Source: Eriocheir sinensis (lineage: Eukaryota > Arthropoda > Malacostraca > Decapoda > Varunidae). From it: a stretch of DNA of 64,000 bases. The stretch spans positions 1,655,786-1,719,785 of the forward strand of contig NW_026111831.1 of the NCBI RefSeq assembly GCF_024679095.1, written 5' to 3'. The translations under genes were made by a program, and so were the position numbers. Below are positions 47,677 through 61,173 of this stretch, piece after piece. A model generated the notes under the pieces. The model did no database searches and had not been told where the DNA came from. It saw only the letters and a list, made by a program, of their open reading frames with translations. Within the stretch, counting starts at the first letter, position 1; every line of letters starts with the position of its first letter.

Positions 47677-48487
47677 ACGATATTTTATGTGTATTTTGTA
47701 TATTTATATTTATACAAATACACAATCTTTTACTGGTATTTTGTTTATTTATTTTGATACGATTCTATGTGTATTTTCTATTAATTTTTTGATACGTATT
47801 TACTTCATTTTATGTGTATTTTGTATATATTTTAATAGAAATCAAAGTAATTTAATTTTTATTCGTATATATATATTTAAACAAAATTACATTGTTTTAT
47901 ATGAAATTTGCATATCTATATCAATACAAATTTACCTTATAGTATGTGCATTTTTTATATTTATTTTAATACAAATTTTAATATTTTATGTGCATTTTGG
48001 TATATATATTTTTATAAAAAATGCGTTATTTTATGGCTATTTTGCATATTTATTTTCATACTAATTTACATTATTTTATTAATATTCTGAGTATTTATTT
48101 TTGATACGATTTTACATTATTCTATTTGTGTTTTGTATATATTTTTTATATATATTTACATTATTTAATGTGTATTTTGTATATATATTTGATACAAATT
48201 TACCTTATTTTAAGTGTATATGTTTATATATTTTCATTCAAATTTCCATTATTTTATGTGTATTTTGTATATGTATTTCAATACAAATTTACCTAATTTT
48301 ATGTGTATTTTGTATATTTATTTTCATACATATTTAAATTATTTTTGTGTATTTTTGTATATAGTTTTATACAAATTTAGGGTATTTTATGAGTATTTTG
48401 TATGTCTATTTTCATACAAATACACATTCTTTTATTGATATTTTGTTTATTTATTTTGACGAGAATCTCAATTATTTAATGTGTATT

Positions 48488-48657
<170 letters not shown>

Positions 48658-51134
48658 ATACGTATTTACATCATTTCATGTGTATTTTGTATATATATTT
48701 CTATAGAAATCTACGTTATTTTATGTGTATTCGTATATAGATTTTTAAACAAATTTACACTTTTATGTGCATTTTGTATATTTTTTCAATACAAATTTAC
48801 CTTATTGTACGTGCATTTTGTATATTAATTTTAATACAAATTTAATTATTCTATGTGATTTTTGTATATGTATTTTTAAAAAATATCCTTTATTTTATGG
48901 GTATTTTGCATCTTTATTTTCATACAAAATTACATTATTTTATTGATATTCTGTGTATTTATTTTGATACGATTTTACATTATTCTATGTATATTTTGTA
49001 TTTCTATTTTATACAAATGTACGTTATTTTATGTTAATTTGTTTTCATTTCATACAAATTTACATTATTTTATGTGTATTTTGTACATGTATTTAAATAC
49101 AAATTTAATATACAATTACACATTCTTTTACTGGTATTTTGTTTATTTATTTTAAAACGATTTTTATGTATTTTTTGTATTCATATTTTTATACGTATTT
49201 ACTTCATTTTATGTGTATATATTTTTATAGAAATCTACGTTATTTTATGTGTATTTTACAAATACACATTCTTTTATTGGAATATTGTTTATTTACATTT
49301 ATACGAATTTACATTATTTTATGTGTATTTTGTATACATTTTTTATACGTATTAACTTAATATTATGTGTATTTTGTATATGTGTTTTTATAGAAATCTA
49401 CGTTATTTTATGTGTGTTCGTATATATATTTTGAAACAAATTTACATTATTTTATATGTATTTTTCATATCTATTTCAATACAAATTTACCTTATTTTTT
49501 GTGCATTTTGTATATTTATTTTAATACAAATTCAAATATTTTTGTGTTTTTTGGTATCAATATTTTTATAAAAAATGCGTTATTTTAAAGGTATTTTGCA
49601 TCTTAATTTTCATACAAGTTTACATTATTTTATTAATATTCTGTGTATATATTTTGATACGATTTTACATTATTCTATTTGTGTTTTGTATATATTTTTT
49701 TTATACATATTTACATTATTTAATGTGTATTTTGATTATATATTTCATACAAATTTACGTTATTATATGTGTATTTGTTTATATATTTTCCTTCAAATTT
49801 ACATTATTTTATATGTATTTTGTATATGTATTTCAATACAAATTAACCTAATTTTATGTGTATTTTGTATATTTCTTTTCATACAAATTTAAATTATTTT
49901 TGTGTATTTTTGTACATAGTTTTATACAAATTTAGGTTATTTTATGTACGCATTTACATTATTTAATGTGTGTTTTGTATATATATTTTTATCCAAAGTT
50001 ACTTTATTTTACGTTCATTTTTGGACATATATTTTTATGGAAATTAGCATTATTTTATATGTATTTGTATATGTTTTCTCATACAAATTTACATTATTTT
50101 ATTGATATTTTGTTTATTTAGTTTGATAAGAATTACATGATTATATGTTTATTTTGTAAATAGTTTTATACGTATTTACATTAATTAATGTTTATTTTTG
50201 TTATATATTTTTAAACAAATTTACGTTATTATATGTATTTTTATAAATATTTTGATACAAATTTACATTATTTTATGTATTTTCTATATACATTTGAATT
50301 CAAATTTAGCTTATTTTATCTGTATTTTGTATATCTATTTTCATACGAATTTAATAACTTCTGTGTATTTTTGTATATAGTTTTATACAAATTTACGTTA
50401 TTTTATGTGTATTTTGTATGTTTATATTTATACAACACATTCTCTTATTGGTATTTTGTTTATTTAATTTGATACGAATTTACTTTATTTTCTGTTTATT
50501 TTGTATATATTTTCTGATACGTATTTACTTCATTTAATGTGTATTTTGTATATATATTTTTATAGAAATCTACGTTATTATATGGGTATTCGTATATATA
50601 TTTTGAAACAAGTTTACATTGTTTTATATGTATTTTGCATATCTATTTCAATACAGATTTACCTCATTGTATGTGTATTTTGTATATTTATTTTAATACA
50701 AATACACATTCTTTTATTGATATTTTAATTATTTATTTTGACACGAATTTACATTATTTAATGTGTATTTTGTATATATATTTTTATACGTATTTACAAC
50801 ATTTCATGTGTATTTTGTAAATATATTTCTATAGAAATCTACGTTATTTTATGTGTATTCGTATATATTTTTTGAAACAAATCTACATTATTTTATATGT
50901 ATTTTGTATATATATATTTCATTATAAATTTGCCTTATTTTAAGTTTATTTTTATATGTATTTTCATTCAAATTCAATTCATTTTATGTGTATATATTTA
51001 TTTGTATTTACGTTATTTTATGTGTATTTTCTATATATATTTTCATTCAAAATCACATAATTTTATCGGTATTTTGTTCATTTATTTCGATACGAATTTA
51101 GATTATTTCATGTGTATTTTCTATACATATACAT

Positions 51135-52070
51135 ATAGAGTAAATTTCTATGAAAATATATATTCAAAATACATATAAAATTATGTAAATAAGTATAAAA
51201 ATATATATATCAAATACACCTAAAAAAAATGAAAATTCGTATCAAAATAAATAAATAAAATTCCGATAAAAGAACGTAAATTCGAATTAAAATAAATAAA
51301 CAAAATACCAATAAAAGAATGTGTATTTGGACAAATATAAATATACAAAATACACATACAAAATAAACTTAAAATAAGGTAGATTTGTAATAAAATATAT
51401 GTACAAAATACACATAAAATAATGTAAATTTATATGAAAATATATATACAAATACACATAAAATACCATGAATTTGTATAAAAATATATATTCAAAATAA
51501 ATATTAAATAATGGAAAAGCGTATAAAAATATATATACAAAGTACATATAAAATAATGTAAACTCGTATCAATATAAATCAACAAAACACCAATAAAATA
51601 ATATATATTTGAATGAAAATAAATTTACAAAATACACATAACATAAATAAAATTTGTATTAAAATATATACAAAAATACATAGAAATAATTTGAGTTTGT
51701 ATGAAAATAGATATACAAAATACACATAAAACTAGGTAAATTTCTTTTGAAATGTATATACAAAATAGCCATAAAATATTGTAAATTTGTGTCAAATATA
51801 TAAACAAATACACATAAAATAACGTAAATTAGTATGAAAAATATACAATACACATAGAATAATGTCAATTCCTATCAAAATGAATGAGCAGAATATCAAT
51901 AAAATAATGTAAATTTGTATGAAAATAAAGATGCAAAACACCCAAAAAATAAAGAATATGTAATAAAAAATACAGATAAAAAAATACAAATCTAAAAAAT
52001 AAATATGTATTAAAATTAATAAACAAATAGCTTATATAATAAGGTAAATTTGTATTGAAAAAATATGCAA
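51135..52070 (-). repeat. Reversed block inside the 7.7-kb unit
   Basis: About 935 bp. From 51275 on it is the inverse of 45.29-46.09 kb and a direct copy of 30.07-30.87 kb (offset about 21.21 kb). Repeated at 58.81-59.71 kb. Ends at the GCAACATACACGTTTACT junction. Confidence 0.86.
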
Positions 52071-52503
52071 CATACACGTTTACTCATACAAATTTATATT
52101 ATTTTATTGGTATTTTGTTTATTTATTTTGATACGAATTGCATGATTATATGTGTATTTTGTACATATTTTTTTATACGTATTTACTTTATTTAATGTGT
52201 ATTTTGTTTATATATTTTCATACAAATTTACGTTATTATATGTGTATTTGTATAAATATTTTGATACAAATTTACTTTATTTCATGTATTTTGTATGTAT
52301 ATTTCAATTCAAATTTAGCTTATTTCGTGTGTATTTTGTATATATTTTCATACAAATTTAATTACTTCTGTGTATTTTTGTATATAGTTTTATATAAATT
52401 TACGTTATTTTATGTGTATTTTGTATATTTATATTCATACAATTACACATTCTTTTATTGGTATTTTGTTTATTTATTTTGATACGAATTTACATTATTT
52501 TAT
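51275..52503 (+). repeat. Right arm of second large inverted repeat
   Basis: Inverse of 44865-46095 and direct copy of 30.07-31.28 kb. Contains the switch junction GCAACATACACGTTTACT near 52070. Repeated at about 58.92-60.14 kb as part of the 7.7-kb tandem unit. Confidence 0.85.
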
Positions 52504-53535
52504 GATATATATTTCATCCAAATTTACATTATTTTATGTGTATTTGTTTATATATTTTCATACATATTTACATTGTTTTATGTGTTTTTTGTATATATAT
52601 TTTTCTAGGTATTTAAATTATTTTATGTGTATTTTGTATATACATTTTCATAAAAAAATTACGTTATTTTATTGTGTGTATAAGTATATATTTTGATACA
52701 AATTTTTTACAAATTCATGTTATTTAATGTGTATTTGTATATATATTTTCATACAAATTTATATTATTTTATGTGTATTTTTTCATATATTTCATTACAA
52801 ATTTACCTTATTTTATGTTTATTTTGTATATTTATTTCATTCAATTTTAAATTATTTTATGTGTATATTTGTATTTGTATTTAGGTTATTTTATGTGTAT
52901 TTTGTATATATATTTTCATCCAAAATTACATTATTTTATTGGTATTTCTTAATTTAATTCGATATGAATTTAGATTATTTCATAGGTATTTTGTATACAT
53001 ATTTTTATACTCGTTTACATTAACTAATGTGTGTTTTGTATATATATTTTTAAGCAAATTTATCTAATGTTCATTTTTGTACATATATTTTTATAGAAAT
53101 TTGCGTTATTTTATGTATATAGTTTTATATAAATTTACGTTATTTTATGTGCATTTTGTATATTTATATTTATACAAATACACATTCTTTTATTGGTATA
53201 TTGTTTATTTACATTTATACGAATTTACATTATTTTATGTGTATTTTGTATACATTTTTTTTATACGTATTTACTTAATTTTATGTGTATTTTGTTTGTG
53301 TATTTTTATAGAAATCTACGTTATTTTATGTGTATTCGTATATATATTTTGAAACAAATTTATATTATTTTATATGTATTTTGCATATCTATTTCAATAC
53401 AAATTTACCTTATTGTATGTGCATTTTCTATATTTATTTTAATACAAGTTCAAATATTTTATGTGTATTATGGTATCAAAAATTTTATAAAAAATGCGTT
53501 ATTTGATAGATATTTTGCATCTTTATTTTCATTTT
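52503..53535 (+). repeat. Module N, second copy
   Basis: Follows the junction-linked segment directly, with a broken monomer near 52503 (TTTATGATATATATTTCATC). It resembles 24.06-25.03 kb and 14.45-15.34 kb over most of its length and is nearly the same as 60.14-61.17 kb. Confidence 0.82.
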
Positions 53536-53537
53536 AT

Positions 53538-55400
53538 ATGTACTTTGTATATATATTTTTATACGATTTTACATTATTTAATATTTATTTTGAAAATATA
53601 TTTTTATACAGATTCATGGTATTTTATGTGTTTTTGTATATATATTTTCATATAAATTTACATTATTTTATGTGTATTTTGTACATATATTTTATTACAA
53701 ATCTACCTTATTTTATGTTTATTTTGTATGTGTATTTAGTATATTTATATTTATCCAAATACACATTCTTTTATTGGTATTTTGTTTATTTATTTTAATT
53801 CGAATTTATATTATTTTATGTGTATTTTGTATACATTTTTTTATACGTATTTACTCAATTTTTGTGTATTTTGTATATATATTTTTATAGAAATCTACGT
53901 TTTTTTATTTGTATTCGTATATATATTTTGAAACAAATTTACATTGTTTTATATGTATTTTTGCATATCTCTTTCAATACAAATTTACCTTATTGTATGT
54001 GCATTTTGCATATTTATTTGAATACAAATTTAAATATATTATGTGTATTTTGGTGTATATATTTTTATAAGAAATGCGCTATTTTATGGGAATTTTGCAT
54101 CTTTATTTTCATACAATTTTACATTATTTTATTAATATTCGGTGTATTTATTTTGATACGATTTTACATTATTCTATTTGTTTTTTGTATATACTTTTTT
54201 ATACATATTTACATAATTTAATGTGTATCTTGCATATATATTTTATACAAATTTATTATCTATTATCTATTTTCATACAAATACACATTCTTTTCATGAT
54301 ATTTTGTTTATTTATTTTCACACGAATTTACATTATTTGATATGTATTTTGTATATATATTTTTATACGTATTTACATAAATTCATATGTATTTTGTATA
54401 TATATATCTATAGAAATCTACTTTATTTTATGTGTATTCGTATATATATTTTGAAACAAATTTACATTGTTTTTTATGTATTTTTGAATATCTCTTTCAA
54501 TACAAATTTACCCTTCTGTATATGCATTTTGTATATTTATTTCAATACAAATTCAAATATTTTATGTGTATTTTGGTATATATATTTTTATAAAAAATGC
54601 GATAATTTCTACGAATTTTGCATCTTTATTTTCATACAAATTTATATTATTTTATTGATATTCTGTGTATTTATTTTGATACGATTTTACATTATTCTAT
54701 TTGTTTTTCTATATATTTTTTTTATACACATTTACATTATTTAATGTGTATCTTGCATATATATTTTATACAAATTTACGTTATTTTAAGTGTATTTGTT
54801 TATATATTTTCATTCAAATTTACATTATTTGATGTGTATTTTGTATATGTATTTCAAAACAAATTTACCTAATTTTATGTGTATTTTGTATATTTCTTTT
54901 CAAACAAATTTAAATTATTTTTGTGTATTTTTGTATATAGTTTTATACAAATTTAGGTTATTTTATGTACGCATTTACATTGTTTAGTGTGTGTTTTGTA
55001 TATATATTTTTATGCAAATTTACTTTATTTTATGTGCATTTTTGTACATATATTTTTATAGAAATTTGCGTTATTTGTATATGTTTTCTCATACAAATTT
55101 ACATTATTTTATTGCTATTTTGTTTATTTATTTTGATACGAATTACATGATTATATGTGTATTTTGTACATATTTTTTATACATATTTACATTACTTAAT
55201 GTGTATTTTGTTTATATATTTTTAAACAAATCTACGTTATTATATGTATTTGTATAAATATTTTGATACAGATTTACATTATTTTATGTATTTTGTATGT
55301 ACATTTCAATTCAAATTTAGCTTATTTTAGCAGTATTTTGTATATACATTTTCATACAAATTTAATTACTTCTGTGTATTTTTGTATATAGTTTTATACA
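53538..55400 (+). repeat. Module M, copy 4
   Basis: Preceded by module N with the fused monomer TTTTCATTTTATATGTA near 53535. Very similar to copy 5, with constant offset 7,638 bp over its first ~700 bp and only scattered base differences visible. Confidence 0.87.
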
Positions 55401-56213
55401 AATTTACGATATTTTATGTGTATTTTGTATATTTATATTTATACAAATACACAATCTTTTACTGGTATTTTGTTTATTTATTTTGATACGATTTTTATGT
55501 GTATTTTCTATTAATTTTTTTATACGTATTTACTTCATTTTATGTGTATTTTGTATATATTTTTATAGAAATCTACGTTATTTTATGTGTATTCGTATAT
55601 ATATTTTGAAACAAATTTACATTGTTTTATATGAATTTTGCATATCTATTTCAATACAAATTTACCTTATAGTATGTGCATTTTTTATATTTATTTTAAT
55701 ACAAATTTTAATATTTTATGTGTATTTTGGTATATATATTTTTATAAAAAATGCGTTATTTTATGGCTATTTTGCATATTTATTTTCATACAAATTTACA
55801 TTATTTTATTAATATTCTGAGTATTTATTTTTGATACGATTTTACATTATTCTATTTGTGTTTTGTATATATTTTTTATATATATTTACATTATTTAATG
55901 TGTATTTTGTATATATATTTGATACAAATTTACCTTATTTTAAGTGTATATGTTTATATATTTTCATTCAAATTTCCATTATTTTATGTGTATTTTGTAT
56001 ATGTATTTCAATACAAATTTACCTAATTTTATGTGTATTTTGTATATTTATTTTCATACATATTTAAATTATTTTGTGTATTTTGTATATAGTTTTATAC
56101 AAATTTAGGGTATTTTATGAGTATTTTGTATGTTCATTTTCACAAATACACATTCTTTTATTGATATTTTGTTTATTTATTTTGACGAGAATCTCAATTA
56201 TTTAATGTGTATT

Positions 56214-56233
56214 TATATATATAAATATATATA

Positions 56234-56326
<93 letters not shown>
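56214..56326. repeat. (TA)n tract, ~113 bp
   Basis: TA with an AA step near 56223 and a C near 56235, close to the left end. Homologous to 48490-48655 but shorter. Confidence 0.97.
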
Positions 56327-56329
<3 letters not shown>

Positions 56330-58809
56330 TATACGTTTTTACATCATTTCATGTGTATTTTGTATATATATTTCTATAGAAATCTACGTTATTTTATGTA
56401 TTCGTATATAGATTTTTAAACAAATTTACACTTTTATGTGCATTTTGTATATTTTTTCAATACAAATTTACCTTATTGTACGTGCATTTTGTATATTAAT
56501 TTTAATACAAATTTAATTATTCTATGTGGATTTTTGTATATGTATTTTTAAAAAAATATCCTTTATTTTATGGGTATTTTGCATCTTTATTTTCATACAA
56601 AATTACATTATTTTATTGATATTCTGTGTATTTATTTTGATACGATTTTACATTATTCTATGTATATTTTGTATTTCTATTTTATACAAATGTACGTTAT
56701 TTTATGTTAATTTGTTTTCATTTCATACAAATTTACATTATTTTATGTGTATTTTGTACATGTATTTAAATACAAATTTAATATACAATTACACATTCTT
56801 TTACTGGTATTTTGTTTATTTATTTTAAAACGATTTTTATGTATTTTTTGTATTCATATTTTTATACGTATTTACTTCATTTTATGTGTATATATTTTTA
56901 TAGAAATCTACGTTATTTTATGTGTATTTTACAAATACACATTCTTTTATTGGAATATTGTTTATTTACATTTATACGAATTTACATTATTTTATGTGTA
57001 TTTTGTATACATTTTTTATACGTATTAACTTAATATTATGTGTATTTTGTATATGTGTTTTTATAGAAATCTACGTTATTTTATGTGTGTTCGTATATAT
57101 ATTTTGAAACAAATTTACATTATTTTATATGTATTTTTCATATCTATTTCAATACAAATTTACCTTATTTTTTGTGCATTTTGTATATTTATTTTAATAC
57201 AAATTCAAATATTTTTGTGTTTTTTGGTATCAATATTTTTATAAAAAATGCGTTATTTTAAAGGTATTTTGCATCTTAATTTTCATACAAGTTTACATTA
57301 TTTTATTAATATTCTGTGTATATATTTTGATACGATTTTACATTATTCTATTTGTGTTTTGTATATATTTTTTTTATACATATTTACATTATTTAATGTG
57401 TATTTTGATTATATATTTCATACAAATTTACGTTATTATATGTGTATTTGTTTATATATTTTCCTTCAAATTTACATTATTTTATATGTATTTTGTATAT
57501 GTATTTCAATACAAATTAACCTAATTTTATGTGTATTTTGTATATTTCTTTTCATACAAATTTAAATTATTTTTGTGTATTTTTGTACATAGTTTTATAC
57601 AAATTTAGGTTATTTTATGTACGCATTTACATTATTTAATGTGTGTTTTGTATATATATTTTTATCCAAAGTTACTTTATTTTACGTTCATTTTTGGACA
57701 TATATTTTTATGGAAATTAGCATTATTTTATATGTATTTGTATATGTTTTCTCATACAAATTTACATTATTTTATTGATATTTTGTTTATTTAGTTTGAT
57801 AAGAATTACATGATTATATGTGTATTTTGTACATATTTTTTATACGTATTTACATTACTTAATGTGTATTTTGTTTATATATTTTTAAACAAATTTACGT
57901 TATTATATGTATTTTTATAAATATTTTGATACAAATTTACATTATTTTATGTATTTTCTATATACATTTGAATTCAAATTTAGCTTATTTTATCTGTATT
58001 TTGTATATCTATTTTCATACGAATTTAATAACTTCTGTGTATTTTTGTATATAGTTTTATACAAATTTACGTTATTTTATGTGTATTTTGTATGTTTATA
58101 TTTATACAAATACACATTCTTTTATTGGTATTTTGTTTATTTATTTTGATACGAATTTACATTATTTTATGTATATTTTGTATATATTTTCTGATACGTA
58201 TTTACTTCATTTTATGTGTATTTTGTATATATATTTTTATACAAATCTACGTTATTTTATGTGTATTCGTATATATATTTTGAAACAAATTTACATTGTT
58301 TTATATGTATTTTGCATATCTATTTCAATACAGATTTACCTCATTGTATGTGTATTTTGTATATTTATTTTAATACAAATACACATTCTTTTATTGATAT
58401 TTTAATTATTTATTTTGACACGAATTTACATTATTTAATGTGTATTTTGTATATATATTTTTATACGTATTTACAACATTTCATGTGTATTTTGTAAATA
58501 TATTTCTATAGAAATCTACGTTATTTTATGTGTATTCGTATATATTTTTTGAAACAAATCTACATTATTTTATATGTATTTTGTATATATATATTTCATT
58601 ATAAATTTGCCTTATTTTAAGTTTATTTTTATATGTATTTTCATTCAAATTCAATTCATTTTATGTGTATATATTTATTTGTATTTACGTTATTTTATGT
58701 GTATTTTCTATATATATTTTCATTCAAAATCACATTATTTTATCGGTATTTTGTTCATTTATTTCGATACGAATTTAGATTATTTCATGTGTATTTTCTA
58801 TACATATAC

Positions 58810-59713
58810 ATATAGAGTAAATTTCTATGAAAATATATATTCAAAATACATATAAAATTATGTAAATAAGTATAAAAATATATATATCAAAATAAATAAA
58901 TAAAATTCCGATAAAAGAACGTAAATTCGAATTAAAATAAATAAACAAAATACCAATAAAAGAATGTGTATTTGGATAAATATAAATATACAAAATACAC
59001 ATACAAAATAAACATAAAATAAGGTAGATTTGTAATAAAATATATGTACAAATACATAAAATAATGTACATTTATATGAAAATATATATACAAATACACA
59101 TAAAATACCATGAGTTTGTATAAAAATATATATTCAAAATAAACATTAAATAATGGAAAAGCGTATAAAAATATATATACAAAGTACATATAAAATAATG
59201 TAAACTCGTATCAATATAAATCAACAAAACACCAATAAAATAATATATATTTGAATGAAAATAAATTTACAAAATACACATAACATAAATAAAATTTGTA
59301 TTAAAATATATACAAAAATACATAGAAATAATTTGAGTTTGTATGAAAATAGATATACAAATACACATATAACAAGGTAAATTTCTTTTGAAATGTATAT
59401 ACAAAATAGCCATAAAATATTGTAAATTCGTGTCAAAATATATAAACAAATACACATAAAATAACGTAAATTTGTATGAAAATATAAACAAATACACATA
59501 GAATAATCTCAATTAGTATCAAAAAGAATGAGCAGAAAATAAAAAAAATAATCTAAAAATGTATGAAAATAAATATGCAAAACACCAAAAATAAATAATA
59601 TGTTTATAAAAATACAGATACAAAAATACACATCGAGTAATTAAATTTGTATTAAAATTAATATACAAAATGCGTATATAATAAGGTAAATTTGTATTGA
59701 AAAAATATGCAAC
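58810..59713 (-). repeat. Reversed block inside the second 7.7-kb unit
   Basis: Copy of 51.135-52.07 kb with small deletions, for example a missing ~40 bp near 58.89 kb. Left boundary is the ATACATATAGAGTAAATTTC junction, right boundary GCAACATACACGTTTACT near 59706. Confidence 0.86.
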
Positions 59714-60142
59714 ATACACGTTTACTCATACAAATTTATATTATTTTATTGGTATTTTGTTTATTTATTTTGATACGAATTGCATGATTATATGTGTATT
59801 TTGTACATATTTTTTTATACGTATTTACTTTATTTAATGTGTATTTTGTTTATATATTTTCATACAAATTTACGTTATTATATGTGTATTTGTATAAATA
59901 TTTTGATACAAATTTACTTTTATTTCATGTATTTTGTATGTATATTTCAATTCAAATTTAGCTTATTTCTGTGTGTATTTTGTATATATTTTCATACAAA
60001 TTTAATTACTTGTGTATTTTGTATATAGTTTTATATAAATTTACGTTATTTTATGTGTATTTTGTATATTTATATTCATACAATTACACATTCTTTTATT
60101 GGTATTTTGTTTATTTATTTTGATACGAATTTACATTATTTT

Positions 60143-61173
60143 ATGATATATATTTCATCCAAATTTACATTATTTTATGTGTATTTGTTTATATATTTTC
60201 ATACATATTTACATTGTTTTATGTGTTTTTGTATATATATTTTTCTAGGTATTTAAATTATTTTTTGTGTATTTTGTATATACATTTTCAGAAAAAATTT
60301 ACGTTATTTTATTGTGTGTATAAGTATATATTTTGATACAAATTTTTTACAAATTCATGTTATTTAATGTGTATTTGTATATATATTTTCATACAAATTT
60401 ATATTATTTTATGTGTATTTTTTCATATATTTCATTACAAATTTACCTTATTTTATGTTTATTTTGTATATTTATTTCATTCAATTTTAAATTATTTTAT
60501 GTGTATATTTGTATTTGTATTTAGGTTATTTTATGTGTATTTTGTATATATATTTTCATCCAAAATTACATTATTTTATTGGTATTTCTTAATTTAATTC
60601 GATATGAATTTAGATTATTTCATAGGTATTTTGTATACATATTTTATAATCGTTTACATTAACTAATGTGTGTTTTGTATATATATTTTTAAGCAAATTT
60701 ATCTAATGTTCATTTTTGTACATATATTTTTATAGAAATTTGCGTTATTTTATGTATATAGTTTTATATAAATTTACGTTATTTTATGTGCATTTTGTAT
60801 ATTTATATTTATACAAATACACATTCTTTTATTGGTATATTGTTTATTTACATTTATACGAATTTACATTATTTTATGTGTATTTTGTATACATTTTTTT
60901 ATACGTATTTACTTAATTTTACGTGTATTTTGTTTATGTATTTTTATAGAAATCTACGTTATTTTATGTGTATTCGTATATATATTTTGAAACAAATTTA
61001 TATTATTTTATATGTATTTTGCATATCTATTTCAATACAAATTTACCTTATTGTATGTGCATTTTCTATATTTATTTTAATACAAGTTCAAATATTTTAT
61101 GTGTATTATGGTATCAAAAATTTTATAAAAAATGCGTTATTTGATAGGTATTTTGCATCTTTATTTTCATTTT
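60143..61173 (+). repeat. Module N, third copy
   Basis: Near-copy of 52.50-53.53 kb at offset 7,638-7,640 bp, including the same broken monomer at the left edge and the same fused monomer at the right edge. Confidence 0.84.

Larger units (their letters stand above)
52070..58810 (+). repeat. Forward monomer block (second 7.7-kb unit)
   Basis: Junction-linked segment (52.07-52.5 kb), module N (52.5-53.53 kb), module M (53.54-55.40 kb), higher-order-repeat monomers, TA tract at 56214-56326, then the same monomer order as 48.7-51.13 kb. Differences from the first unit are mainly point changes, small indels and TA tract length. Confidence 0.88.
53536..61173 (+). repeat. 7.7-kb tandem unit, copy 2
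   Basis: Full copy followed by a partial third copy. It keeps the TA tract at 56214-56326 and both orientation-switch junctions (58.81 and 59.71 kb). Confidence 0.88.
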